A DNA stretch of 64,000 nucleotides. Origin: Argentina anserina. Lineage: Eukaryota; Streptophyta; Magnoliopsida; Rosales; Rosaceae. The translations under genes and the position numbers were made by a program. The stretch is taken from the NCBI RefSeq assembly GCF_933775445.1, contig NC_065877.1, positions 10,912,001 to 10,976,000 of the forward strand. Direction: 5' to 3'. The notes under the pieces are model-generated. The model worked only from the letters and a program-made list of their open reading frames with translations. It did no database searches and had not been told where the DNA came from. Below, in pieces: positions 34,470 to 47,157 of the stretch; position 1 is the stretch's first letter, and every line of letters starts with the position of its first letter.

Positions 34470-36123
34470 TCTTTTTTTTATTTTAAGGAAACCACTTGGT
34501 TTATAAAAATGAAGAAAAATGTCAGAATAGCCATTACATACCCCTCCCCTACTATTTTCAGATAGTCTAGAGGTTTAGGAGCATACTCACAATCATATAT
34601 AGCATAAGACTACTCATTTTATTTGAAGTACTACTTATTTTCCTACAACCACAACATGCATAATTGTAGGACATTATTCAAAACTAAAAAGCATCAAAAC
34701 TTGCATTTGCCCTTAGCATTAGAGCGAGCAGGAGCACCATTAAACAACAAACTTGGACTTAAATTCTCAATTTTATTTGCCTTCTTCAAAGGAGTTTTAT
34801 TCAGAGAGCCACGAGGGTGACCCTTTTTCGCCACCGTTGATCCCTTAGCACCATCAACTGACTCCGCAGGAGCAAACAAGACACCCTTCACCTCTACAAA
34901 ACCTAACGCTTTGGCTGAGAGTTTAAGTGAGGTCGGGCATTGCTTGGTTTTTAAAGAGATAATAGGTGTATCCAAATCAGACCCATTAGCTCCCAAACCC
35001 TGGTACCCTTCCTCCAACCTCACCCCAAAATCAAAAGGGTGCCTAGAGAAATTAACCTCTTTAGATGCATACCCAAACTCCAAGCCTAGGTCACAATCAC
35101 TAAGGACAACTGCTCTTGGGTGCCCAATCAACTCTAGCCCTTTCCCCCTTTCGGTCAAACTAGGGTTTCCCGTCGAGAAAAACGGGCCAGGAGCACTACT
35201 TTTTTCCGCCGTCCCCAGATCCAGGGCCACCATATCCGGCAACACATCCTTCGCCGGCTCTGACGATTCGGCTCAAAGCCCATCATCTCCAGATTCCACC
35301 CGTCCACCACTGCCCACATCCTATCTAGTCTCCACCGCCACTGATGACAGAAGTATTGCAGCCGACATCATCGCCATTGTAGCCTCCACCGCCCGATCAC
35401 ACACACCACCGGCATGGCCAAAAAACAACATGCGGTACATAGACCATGACATTTCTCATAGTCAAGCTCCACCAACGCTGACACAGTTAAGGAAAACACA
35501 AAATTACTCTTTGGCAACACCCTCCGGCGGACGTTGTGTCGCACACGAACGAGTTGGATCAAATCCTTGCGTTTCTCAGCCACCGGATCAAACTGAACAA
35601 ATTCTCCCAAAGCTCGTCCAATTCGGGGCAAAGCCTTCTCATTCCGCAAAGCCATACTCAATCCCTTGATAGCCACCCAAACCTCTAGATGATTTATTGG
35701 CACATCATTAATGGCGGATACGCCATCATAATCAGCCAACAACAACGTGGAGTTATTATAGAACCATGGACCCTCGGTGAGAGCCCGATTCTTCCCCTTC
35801 GCCTCTTTGAATTGAAAAACCAACACGTCTTTCTCCCCTTACCAGATCAACGCTCGTTCCTTCAATCCCCAAATATTGGAGACTTTCACCGAGAGTGAAG
35901 GGAGCGCTATCGACTTTATGGAAAGGAGGCGACCACAGAGATAGAAGCACGAATCATCAATTGCCTCTTCACCATCCACAAGCCGAATAAAAGCCTCTTC
36001 CAACACACCAAAAGAAGTCACTGTCGGCGCCGTCATCAAATCAGTCTCGATCAATTGAAAGCTAGGGCAAAACCCTAGCAGAGCAAAAGTCGACCTTAAG
36101 CCACTGAAGGTATATAGAGTCAC
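34470..36123 (-). mobile_element. LINE-type element, ORF1 (DUF4283-like) remnant
   Basis: The minus strand reads a gag-like ORF1 in pieces. The N-terminal piece (35839-36123) contains WGLKERALIW. A DUF4283-like core (35500-35826) contains LVFQFKEAKGKNRALTEGPW and LEVWVAIKGL. A degenerate cysteine knuckle (CHGLCTACC) follows, then a tail (34694-35245) ending in lysine-rich KGKCKF. At least two frame breaks occur. The 3' end runs into an A-rich tail (34470-34485 on the plus strand as a T-run). No RT segment follows, so this is a partial or non-autonomous copy. The 9060-9311 fragment belongs to the same family. Confidence 0.75.
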
Positions 36124-37707
36124 TAGCCACTTGGTATAAGGGACATGACACTTAGTTTAAAGCTGGTTCCACTGAGGATCGATCACTTGATCAGGCCGGC
36201 TATCTTCTACTCTAATCTAAAAGCCAATATAGTGAAATTTGTTGAATTGGTAGTCGATTGAGTTGGATTTCTCTTTCAATTTAAACTTGTCAAGCCATAT
36301 GGATGATTGCCTGATGGGTTTCCATAGATATGATCATACGAATACTTTTGACCTTTCCATACATAGTAATTCCAGACTTCGGATAAAGTTTGATACATGC
36401 AGTCCATCCATAGTTTTGTTTAGTGGTTTTTCTTTATATTGAAATGATAATCATTAACTCATCGATTGTCTATTTCTGCGTTTCTGTACTCCTGATTGAG
36501 AACTCGCTTGTAAACATGTACTACAAAGTTATTCTTTTAAAGTACAAGCACATGGCAGCAAGCTAGTGAAGCAACTCAGCAACCATAGGGATATGATCGT
36601 TCTAATCAGTATATATCTAAGATGATGCAGATGAAAGAAGCTTTAAGCTGTAAGCTACTGGCCTTAATATTAATTATACAACGGACTTCAATTCATTATA
36701 CTGATGATGGCCGGAACGAAAGGGACGCAGCAGTAGTGCTGCACCAAATTAGGAAGGAGTCCAAAGAATAATTGTGATTGAACTAAAGTAACATCAACTG
36801 CAGCTTGTATATTAATACTAAACAAAATCAAACACGTACGGCTGTGTGCTTCTCTATTTAGGATTGTATTGTATATATTTCGCCAAATCATCAATTAATC
36901 AAGAAGCTTCGATCATCAATTCTAATACTTATACTATTATATATATATATATATATATATATAGGTTAAGATAACTAGAATCAAAGAGATAGCACCAACT
37001 AGATGGTCGTAAATACATATTATCCAGAACCTCAATCCCATCCTGTCTGCTTTCACTCACTGTAAAGAATAATCATCATTATGAGACTTTGAGATAATAA
37101 GATCAAGACTAACACGGCTCTTGTTGGAAGTGATGATAAACTTTCAGAAGTGATGATATTCAATTATTCTTTTATTTTCTTTTTTGAGGGGTTATTCTTT
37201 TTTCTGACGAAGAAATAAATTACAAGGACGAAAGATCCCAAGTAGATGTGGGGATCGATTCATTATATGATGATGAAGTAACTACTGTTCAAAATAGACT
37301 AGCTTTTCCGTCATCATAATTTGCTTCTTTGAAAAACATGAGAGACACGTTTCAAAAAAAAAAAAACAAGAGTGACAGAGATGTGCGTGTAATTTGAAGC
37401 GAGATACTTGATCGATGTCTTGACTCTGGAAATATAGTAGAAACCTACCATGAGACTTGACAGGGATCTTTCAACATATAGAATGGGAGTTGATCGAGAA
37501 TCCCCTCTTACCTGAATATGTTTCAGGCCGAACGTTGAGCCCAGAGCAAACCGATCGAAGAGCAAAATATTTGCCTTTTCTTGCGCAACTGGTGCAAGCC
37601 TAGTTGGCAAAGAATCTACAACTCTAGAAGCATGCAAAATACAGTAGTACGTTCCCATCCTTAAAAAATTATTAAACTTGTAATTAGAATTAATCTATAA
37701 AAATTAA
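36124..37707. other. Intergenic, no gene recognised
   Basis: Nothing beyond scattered short frames and a (TA)n tract at 36938-36962 was seen. Confidence 0.45.
36938..36962. repeat. (TA)n microsatellite
   Basis: About 12 TA units in intergenic DNA. Confidence 0.9.
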
Positions 37708-38514
37708 GAGAAATTATTTATTAGTACTAGACCATATTTAAATTAATTAAAACTCATTTTTTATATTTTTTATACAAATTAGGACATAAGCTCAATCCTA
37801 AAAAATAAGTAGAACAAAACTGATTAATTAATTAATACAAAAATATCTAAAATACTCTCATTTTCGTGAAAATTAACAAATGTCACTCCTAGATCTAACA
37901 AATTTCTCTTTCCTTATTTTTTAATTTTTTTTTCCGAAAAATTTAAATTTTCCGGCTAAACCATCGACAATTTGGAGGTGAGCCAATATATAAAGTTGTT
38001 CCTTATGTCATGGGCTTTCATTAAGTACCATATTGCATATGTTTTGAGAAATTTTGAAATTTTGAATTTTACTCACCAAAAACCACAGTAGCAGTTAGTT
38101 TCTCAGTCGACATTAGCAGTTAGATTTATAGTTAACAGTAGCATATACTTTCCAAGTTGACAGTAGCAGTTAGATTTATAGTTGACAGTAGCATATACCT
38201 TCCAAGTCGACAATAGCAGGTGTATTCAAAGTCGACAGTAGCAGCTAGTTTTTAATTCAACAGTCGCAATTAATTTTTATAGTCGACAATAGAAGTTAGT
38301 TTTTATAATCGACAGTAGCAGATAACCTCTTCATTGATGGTAACAAACACTATGGTCAAAGAGGGGTAAAAAAAAGTAAAATATTTTATTACATGTGGCA
38401 AATTGTCATCATTTGGTCTTTATTTGTAAATTTTGGTCCTTATTTGCTCTATCAATTAAGTAGTGAATTATTTATAAATTAAATTTTTGTCTGGTACTTT
38501 TGAGTTATTTGCTC
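37708..38514 (-). mobile_element. Minisatellite-bearing Mutator-like element, copy 2 (inverted)
   Basis: Length about 807 bp, the reverse complement of the 31447-32252 copy along its whole length. Terminal inverted repeats are better kept here (GAGAAATTATTTATTAGTAC; GAGCAAATAACTCAAAAGTAC in reverse complement, both followed by .AGAC). Probable 10-bp duplication with one mismatch (ATAAAAATTA / ATATAAATTA). Non-coding. Confidence 0.78.
38084..38322 (-). repeat. 25-bp GTCGAC minisatellite in copy 2, about 9-10 units
   Basis: Same unit (TGCTACTGTCGACT plus variable tail) as in copy 1, on the minus strand. The order of tail types differs, with alternating ATAAATCTAAC and TGGAAGTATA types, which suggests unit turnover after the copies separated. 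Confidence 0.85.
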
Positions 38515-38745
38515 ATATAAATTATGATTAGCTAGGAAGAGATAACACATAAAATGCTTTTGTTTTTAAAATATATTTTTCAAAATTAAAAATCAACCTA
38601 ATAAATAGGTTTGAGTGTAACTTGAAGTGATAGGTGTTTTATAAAACATGTATGTTTTTTTAGGTGTATATCTAAATCCCCATAACATTATTTATATTTA
38701 GAATTCATTGCAAAAAAAAAAACTTACTAATTTTCAGAATCAATG

Positions 38746-39844
38746 CAGGGGTGGATCCTCTATATAACAAGGGATGCTCAAGCATCTCCTAACCAATCAC
38801 AAAAAAAACTGGTAATATATATATATATATGTTATATATATGTTGATACCTAAAAATTTAGATATCAAATCTAATGCATTTTCCGAGTCTGATTTGTATT
38901 TCTCTAGTAAATACACTCGTAATCATCATGTCATGCAAGTGGACTCAAAACACATTCATGCACTTGGGGGCTTACAAGAACATGTATGGTGTGGAAGGTA
39001 ACAAATCACATGAGGTCCGTTATTAGATTTAGACTCGTCAGCAATTTTGAGCTAGTGACCAAAATTCATGTCCAACAACCTTACTCTTAATACGAGTAAA
39101 GAAGATGATAAAAAGCCCAAAAGCCCAAAAGCCTATGCCCAAATCATTTATAACCAATCAAAAATCCTTCAAACACTTGTCCCAATAGCACAACACATTT
39201 CTTGGAAACCTATACCATTAGCAAATTTCAAGCCCTGAAATTTGCTAAGGTATCTCACAAACCCTTGGACAAAACATGTAATCAAGAGGCAATACAAAAT
39301 CCAAACATGCTTTTAACCAAGTCATCCTTTTACCTAACAGTACAAGCATTCAACCAAGATTCTTTTAACTATTATAAATACCCTATGCTATTAACCAAGG
39401 GGGATGGAATGGGGGAGAGCATAATAGGGTGAGCTAGCAAGCTCTCTAGAATCTCATTAGACCTTTAGAATCCCATCCATCCCAAATCACCTCAATCCCA
39501 AAGGCCTTCTTTCGCAAGCCAAAACATCCTTAGCACCATTGTTGTGATCTCTTCTTCTGAAACTCATGCTTTTTCAGTTCTCACGCCACACACTTCTGGC
39601 CAAGCTCTTTATTGACAACAATATAAGTCCTTCACTGACTGCAATATAAGTCATGCCAGGCCATTTCCGTGAATAAGGAATGAAGGAGTTGTCGGGACGG
39701 ACACAACAACAAGCTTTTTTGGATTCTCAGTCCATCGAAGTTTGTTGGGCATAGTCTTCGCTTACTTAGACAAATGGTGATCAATTTTAGACTTAGCCAT
39801 GCTAATATCACTACGGTACAACCTCGATCAAACACCCTCTTATA

Positions 39845-39906
<62 letters not shown>

Positions 39907-40712
39907 AAGTTGAAATATCCCCACACCCATCCATACCTAATCCTCTCATCCACACCTAACCATTTCACATGCACGTGTAGAATATATAGCAATTAACTAA
40001 ATTCGATTATTTATCTTCGTCTTCCCAACTGCCCAACTCTAAAGACTAAAGCTCTAAATCTCTAAATTAGATTAACTGATTTCATACCGGGCATTGGGAC
40101 TAACCTCCATGCTCCACCACAAAACCATCATCGACTATCTCAGCTTGCTCCTTAGATCAATTGGGGATTTAGGGAATCTATTTCTATTCGTCAATCTCAG
40201 GTGAATGAGGTGATGAAATTGTGATTTGGATTTACTTTTACTTCGTTTACTTGTTTTGGTTCTTTTGATTTTGAGTTTCGGTTAAGTTGATTACTTGATT
40301 TTTGTTTGCTTCTTTCCTTAATTATTTTTTTGTTTGTTGCAATTGAGGATTTTAATCCGTTAGAGTTATGTTTTTCAGTTGATTTTTATAGTTGAGGGAA
40401 GACTGGAAGGGTCAAGGGAATAAACAAAGAAGAAACAAGTTTTTAGTTAGTTTATTTTAAATTAAACTATCGGTTGGAAATGCACGTGTTTTTGAAGAAC
40501 TATCGAATCGTAGAATTAAATTTTATTAATTTAACATTTTTTATTGTATAAATTTGAGGGGTTAGCTTATTACATTTCCCATGACTAGGTGTATCTATTT
40601 TGGTTTCAATTAATAAAATTTTCCTGCATCGTTGAGAATCTCACTATTTTTTTTTCTTCTTCGGTTTAGAACTTCAAGCATCCCTTAAGTAATCATTCAC
40701 GATCCGGAACTG
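38746..40712. mobile_element. ~2 kb hAT-like element next to the GDSL gene 3' end
   Basis: Left end CAGGGGTGGATC; right end in reverse complement CAGTTCCGGATC. Perfect 8-bp duplication AATCAATG (38738-38745 and 40713-40720). It carries a long (TA)n tract but no recognisable transposase. The right end lies about 200 bases from the GDSL stop codon, so it may define or shorten that gene's 3' UTR. Confidence 0.65.
39845..39904. repeat. (TA)n microsatellite, about 30 units
   Basis: Nearly pure TA repeat inside the 38746-40712 element. Expected to be length-variable. Confidence 0.95.
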
Positions 40713-40919
40713 AATCAATGGGCGAAAATCTTGTTCCAATAATGCTTTGCAGTAGTGGAAATTATTTCTTGTGCAACTTGATATATATGACATCTTATGA
40801 CAGCATGCAGAGTGGTACGTAAAACCCCAAAACAAAGATACATATAAGATAGATAATTAATTATCTATTTATTGGTAGCTCTAATATATTGACTAGCTTA
40901 AATTTATTGGAAGTTCTAG

Positions 40920-43909
40920 CTAGTACAATTCTTGAAGTGTGGCTTGTAGAGCTGAATACACAGCAAGCCAGCCCTGTTGAGTAGGGTGAGCACCGTCCCA
41001 AAAGAATGCAGATTCAGGGTCATCGCATATGGTGTACTTCTTTGCGCCACTGTCATCGACACTTCCACAATCGTATTCACTGCTCGTAGCAACACAACAG
41101 GGCTTCAATGGGTTCTCAAACTTTATGCTTCCTGCTCAAGACAACAAGATGCATGTTTCTCATCCATGAGATCATAGTTTAACTTTATACGTTCCGAAAG
41201 TTTAGAAATGCAAATGAGAAGACATGATACAGTAATGGCTAAATTAAGACTCCAAATATCACATTAACAAAGTGCCTGAACCTGAATTTGAGCAAAAAGC
41301 AAGTGCAATAAGAGAAACAAACTTAACATTCGTTGGTAAGAGCTTGTAGTTAATTACCTAGATGGTCTCCCTTATTGTTCAGTGCTGACATGAATGAGGA
41401 ATATAGATCAAGAACGATAAAAGAAGTCTTTGTTTCGTTGTTCAACTTGGAAACAGCTTGCTGCAATAACAGGTTGTGGAAACTGGATAGCAAGTTTTGT
41501 GTACCATTGCACTTCTGGAATGAAAATTCAGCTGTGCTACCAGGAAGACAACCCAAAGGTTGTAGAGCTGTCACAACTATTTTCTTCACCCCCAAGTCAT
41601 AGACACGTCTCAAGTTCACACTTAGTTGATTTACAACTGATGTGATGAAAGGTTTAAAACCCTATTATACAGAAGCAATGCAAGCAGAAATTAGTATATC
41701 AAGCTAGTATATAAGAAACAGTAATCATAAATTATGTACGTATATGTATTTGTGTATAAATATAGTGTTCTCGCATACATGTGTATATGTATTTGTGTAT
41801 AAATATATAGTGTTCACGCGTGCATATACATATATATTTCATTTGTTAATACGTATATATTCGATCATCTATTTCTCGGACTGAAGCTTAGAAACAAATG
41901 TAGGAGAAGACAATATTGGTGTGCAGCAGGATTTTCTGGACCAAATGGATCTGCTTAGCTAGTGTGTATCTCAATGATATATGGTATTTTTTTGTAACAA
42001 AAAAAATGATATATGGTATTTTAGGTATATACAAACTAGATATGTGGTCCTTACGTGCTAACTTCCAATTAAAAATATTGATCGTTGTAGAAATAACAAA
42101 ATAGATATGATGTTTATGCTATATATATGCCTATATGCAAGTATATATAGAAGCATCTCAATGACTCAATTGGAGAGTTGCTTATGGCAGTTGATCATTG
42201 CAGAAATAGTAAAAACAGTTAGACATACGTATTGTTCTTGCAAATAGAAAGTGATACCCACATTCACCTTAATTTTATGTAATTGACGCAATCTTTAGTT
42301 TTTTTTATATTCAAACTGCTAATGTTAGATCTACCAGAGTGAAAATGAACAAAGTTTTTGAGTAGTTGCACAAGTTTTCTACGAACTAACCGCAGCAGAA
42401 TTATTCACGGCCACGTAATATCCGTAGTCATTGCCTGCAACTGTGATCAATGCCACGGAGGAGTTTAAGTCTTGGGCAGTGAACACAGAGTCTTTGATGA
42501 ATTGCTGGAAGAAATCGATCTGGGTGGTCATGTTTGGTGCAGCAACCAAAGTATCGAACACACCGGTGCCTCCATATGCGAAATTCATTCCGTTTTTCAA
42601 ATGTTTGACTCCGACATTTCTGAATTTGTAGGGTATTGGCGACTTGACCCCTATAAACTTAGCTGCATATATGCCGTTAAAAAATAAATTACAATGTGCA
42701 CAAAATAATTATCAATTAAATACAAATTAACTTCAATGTTCCTTAATATTGATGCTAAAGTTGCATGCACGAGTCATTAAGCTCACAAGGGTTGGATATC
42801 ATCACATTGAGTGAGAAAGAAACAAAACTTATTACGAGAGGTACGTAGCAGAAAGCCAGAAAGTAAAGCACGCAGGTAGATTTGAGTAAAAGGAAGCTCA
42901 AATATATTCGGAATATACCCTAGTATAGTAGTATTACAACTAAACACAGAGATTAACATAGTTTCACACCAAATCATAAGAAAAATAAAACACATATAGC
43001 ACGCGTTAATTACTTTTATATTGCATAAGTCGTGAAAAATGCTCTATGCAACAGCTGAAAAAGACCATCTGATGATGGGAAAACGCCTATATTTTTTAAG
43101 CATCGCCATTACTCATTAGTTACGCTTAACTCATTCACTAGACATGTATATGTATGAAAGACATGGGACAAGAAAATAAAAAAGGAGTTGAGTAACTCCA
43201 CAGAAATGATTAACATTTGATAAAGGCGAAGCAGAAAATATCTAAAGTTCAGCTCCAGCTAGCTAGTGTAAGAAAGCAAGAAAAGAATGGAATACATGAT
43301 GAATTAGTCTGACAGGATAGTTTGATTAAAGTGTGAAAGCCTGAAAGGTTTGCACAATAATACAATTTTTACAGATAAAAGAGATGGAACCACCCAAAGT
43401 GCTATCATCCGAACCCACCAGCACCACCACTACCCACTCACATCCCACAACAAATAATATACAGCCATACGCAAAAGAACACTAAAGCAGAACAACAAAA
43501 AAGAAAAACACATTGCTTCCATACTATGTACAAAAAAAGAAAGCAAAAGAAAAAAACAAACAAGGAGATCATTGGAGAGAGAGAAAGAGTAGTGGTTACC
43601 AAGGAAATCCGTGAGGACGCGGCCATCGGAGAAACGGCCGGAGGGTTTTCCCGGGAAGGTGATTCCATAAGGATATTTCCAAGATTTGGTCACGGCTTTA
43701 GGGTTGTTGCCTGTGTCGGAGTACGAGTCTCCGAAAACAAACAGTTTGGTTGGACGCCAATCGAACAAGTATCGGTGTGTTGAATGGTGGTGGTGGTGAT
43801 GGTGGCCATGGTGGTGATGATCAGCTGACACAAGTATCGCACTTTGCTGTGTTGATAGAGAGAGAAGACACAGAACGAGAGGGAGGAAGAGGGTCTGAGG
43901 CAGCTCCAT
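40920..43909 (-). CDS. GDSL esterase/lipase, four exons, 365 aa
   Basis: Exons (minus) are 43600-43909, 42391-42662, 41358-41661 and 40920-41131. They total 1098 nt and stay in frame with GT..AG introns. A signal peptide (MELPQTLFLPLVLCLLSLS) opens the protein; the ATG at 43909 was chosen because it starts directly at that peptide. Then comes a striking histidine run (DHHHHGHHHHHHHSTHR, about residues 31-47), then SGNH-hydrolase block I (FVFGDSYSDTGN, nucleophile Ser), SGRFSDGRVLTDF, the block II region (NFAYGGTGVFD), block III (VAGNDY, oxyanion Asn) and block V (DGAHPTQQGW, catalytic Asp and His). The product is a secreted ester hydrolase; the substrate cannot be told. It resembles the At5g03610-type GDSL group from memory. 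Confidence 0.92.
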
Positions 43910-44026
43910 GCTCGGAGAGAAAAAGAAGTTAGTTTCGCTGGGACAGAGATGGAGGGATGGATGGAGATGTGTATACTTATTTAGTGAAAGATATGCGAGC
44001 AAGAATAATTGAGATTCTGAAGGCTC

Positions 44027-44033
44027 TTATATA
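44027..44033 (-). promoter_or_regulatory. TATA box of the GDSL gene
   Basis: CTATATAAG on the minus strand, about 120 bases before the ATG. Strong match to consensus. Confidence 0.6.
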
Positions 44034-44384
44034 GGGCCAAAGAATATGAGAAATTAAGCAAAGAAAAGCTTACATAGTATGGTTCTATGTCACAATATGA
44101 TCAATGTGTGACCTAGCCGGCCTGGTTAATCGGCTCAATCGCGTGAGGTGGCACATGGACTGATGATATATAATAACCATTACACATTAATAACAACTAA
44201 TTGTCACTATACTATTATTAATGGAAGAAAAAAGTAAACGCACGAAAAATATATAGAAAGACTATCAATGCTCATCATATACGCTGTACATGTAACAGCT
44301 CAAAAATCTTTTAGCTATGTTGGCTATGGAATATTGAAATTCTCATAAATGCGTCGTTTTGGTGTATAGGTCATAAGTACTGAT

Positions 44385-45016
44385 CAAAGACTGAAATATC
44401 GATACTTTCTTCAATATTTCCGTGAAAGTTTACATTTTTCGGCATATGAATATATTTCTTACATACTAAACATTTTTCAGTGAAAATTTTCGAAATTTCG
44501 CGATATATCCGGAAACTTTCGAAATCTCCCGATATTTTCAGAATATCGCCAATGAGATGTTGATTATTCTTCACAATATACTCAAGGCTCTACTCAAAAG
44601 AGATAATGAAAATGGTGAAAATTTTGTACCTCATAGATCATCTATATGGTTCTAAATCACTTATGGAATTTCATGTTTAATATATCATATGTATATAAGG
44701 CGTGATGACCTAACCTTCCTTTAGTTCTCAGTCATAAAAAATATATATTTAAGGTATATTTTTAATAATTCTCGACGATTGTTTCACTTCAAATTACTAC
44801 AACTCATTAAAAACTAATAGTTATATAATAATTTCTTATAAAATATAGTAGATAATTTATCAAATAAACATCTCTCAAAATTTCATTCAAAAATTTCTAT
44901 GTTTTTATATAAATTTCCATTAAGTTACTCAATTATTTTTTTAAATCGATGTTTTCCCAAAATTTCTAATTTTTGGACCATCGATATTTCCATTCTTGCC
45001 GAAATTTTAGTCTTTG
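44385..45016. mobile_element. hAT-like element of the ATATCG-rich family, copy 2
   Basis: Length 632 bp. Ends are CAAAGACTGAAATATCG and, in reverse complement, CAAAGACTAAAATTTCG. Perfect 8-bp duplication GTACTGAT (44377-44384 and 45017-45024). Subterminal zones rich in CGATATWTC/TTTCG words, AT-rich centre, no transposase. Same family as 9320-9865. Confidence 0.85.
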
Positions 45017-45599
45017 GTACTGATAGACTTTTCCCAAATACTTCAAGTAATCTTCTACTCTTTGAAGTCTTACTATTGAGTGAGAGAATATATATATAAA
45101 ACCAATGTTTGTCCTTTTTTTTCAAACATGTAGCTATATACAATGACTACGGATGATAACAGCGGCATCCCAACCACTCTTAAAACTCGATACCAGGGAA
45201 ATCATATCTTTGTATACCACCCGAGAAGTGAAGGAATCAGGTTAAAAAGAAAAGGGAGGTTGAAAGTTCCCGATGAAAGAAAAAATTTAGAAGAATTTAA
45301 ATTTGCATGAAAGCAGCAATGTTAATTAAAACATACTTGTTTGTTTACCAAATAAACAGCGTATTATAGTTGCTCTTGCTTAATTCCACGATCATGCTTG
45401 AATATATGAATGTGGCGCGAAGTTACTCTTGTCGTTTGATTTTGTATCGTCGTTTGATGAATTTCATAAAAATTAAAACATATGGTTAGAATCATAAACC
45501 ATATTTAAAAAATGTAAAAATTAATAAAAAGGTTACTATAACAGTAAAACACTTTTTACCATGTGGCAAAGTTACCATGCCCTGATTTTTTACTATTTA

Positions 45600-46430
45600 C
45601 CCGAGAGGGATAAATCTTCTATTTGAACACCGACGTTGGTTGGACCCGTGAATCCGAGTTGGTTCGAATGCGACAACACAAGAGGATGCCGAATCTGGGC
45701 TGGACACTGTCGAGCTGGGTTTGCAGCCTTGAAGATCGGCGTTGGGGCGTGCTCGAGGGAGTTGGAAGACATCAAGGTCGTCACTGGTATGCCACCATTC
45801 TGGGTTGTGCGATGGTGCCGAAGATAATCTTCGGTTTGAGGCAACAACACGCGGAGACTCGACTTTGGGGCGGCGTTGCTAGGATCGATGACAAAGGTCT
45901 AGCTGCTTGGAGGCGCTTGGTCGGCGTGAAGCGAACAATCATTGTCCACCAGAAGGAGGAAGTTTGATCAAGTTAGATCGGAGGAGGGGGTGCCTAGATT
46001 AAAAATCTGGGTGCCCAGTTGAAGCTCCGATTTTCTTTTCTTTTTCTACAATTTTTTTCAATGAAAGGATTTTTCAGCTTCTTCTGTCGAATTTTTTCAT
46101 GACAGAAGGAATTTTTTCAGAAAACTAGGGTTCTAGACCTAAGAACTCATGGTTAGAACTATGTGCTGATAACGTGTTACAGAGAATGCAATACGCATCA
46201 GAACATGGAGAAACATCATCTTTATTCATTGATAAATGAGGTATTTATATAGGCATTACATTGAGTATCCCATAGATTCAGGGATTATATATATTTCTTT
46301 ATTTAGACTAACTTATACTAATTAGGACAAGATACACCGGAAGATTACGGAGAGTAATTCTCGTACACCATTTATATATATATATATATATATATATTAA
46401 TATATATGTTTACCCCCTAACCTAGATGAA
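45600..46430 (-). mobile_element. Probable copia-type LTR and leader fragment
   Basis: On the minus strand, a promoter-like LTR segment (CCTATATAAATACC near 46245) is followed by AACACGTTATCAGCAC (about 46165-46180), a sequence that commonly follows the LTR in plant copia elements, then a C/A-rich leader and short broken frames. No partner LTR was found. This call rests on recollection of typical copia leaders. Confidence 0.45.
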
Positions 46431-47157
46431 ATTGGCTCAATGAAGATGGCTAAGCTTCCCCGTAATGTTTTTACATAGTTAAAACCTAGAAGAAAGCTCA
46501 ACTTTCTTCCCCATAATTATAACTTTAATTAATAGTTTTCTTTATAATTTTGCAAGGATTTGGATAGGGTCAAACTTTCATCTCGTTAAATAAGGAAATT
46601 AACTAATACTTGAAGGTTGATTCCAAGATGGGAAGTACATGCTCTTGACGTCAAGTCGTCAACACGCAAGTACTCTAACTAAGGTCAATCAACAAATCCT
46701 AGTCAATAGTTAACGTCTCATTTCTTGTGTGAAAGTGTGAAACAAGCAAAGTCAAATCGTAAACGTGATGCTTGGAGTTGGCTAATTTGAGTTGACTATA
46801 TTGAATTTTCAAATATTACATTATAATATGATTACTGTACTATCTTTCGTTAGCACCTTGTATGACTTTCAACCTCTTTTTTTTTGTTAGATAGGTTCCA
46901 TATTTCAAATGAAGAGAGTACAAAGCTAGTTGTTCCGCTAGCTTGCGGACAGAGGGCAATCATGAACATCTAACTAACCTATTCAAATATAATCTCAAAT
47001 AACTAGGGTTAGGCATAAAAAACTGAAATCCTGATCCGTTCAGAAATTCATAGGGACAAGATGAGACCGAAGTCTAAAAATATCATTCTCGTCTCATTTC
47101 ATTTCGGTGGGATGTGACGTAGAACGAATAAATTGTGTTCTGCTTACTCTCGTCTAT

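Noticed and set aside
39632..39996. Open frames with Ile-Tyr repeats
   Set aside because: Produced by the (TA)n tract.
43430..43599. Extension of GDSL exon 1 into NHYSFSLSND...
   Set aside because: It reads through a clear GT donor at 43599-43598; joining to 42662 restores the conserved DFLAKFIG stretch.
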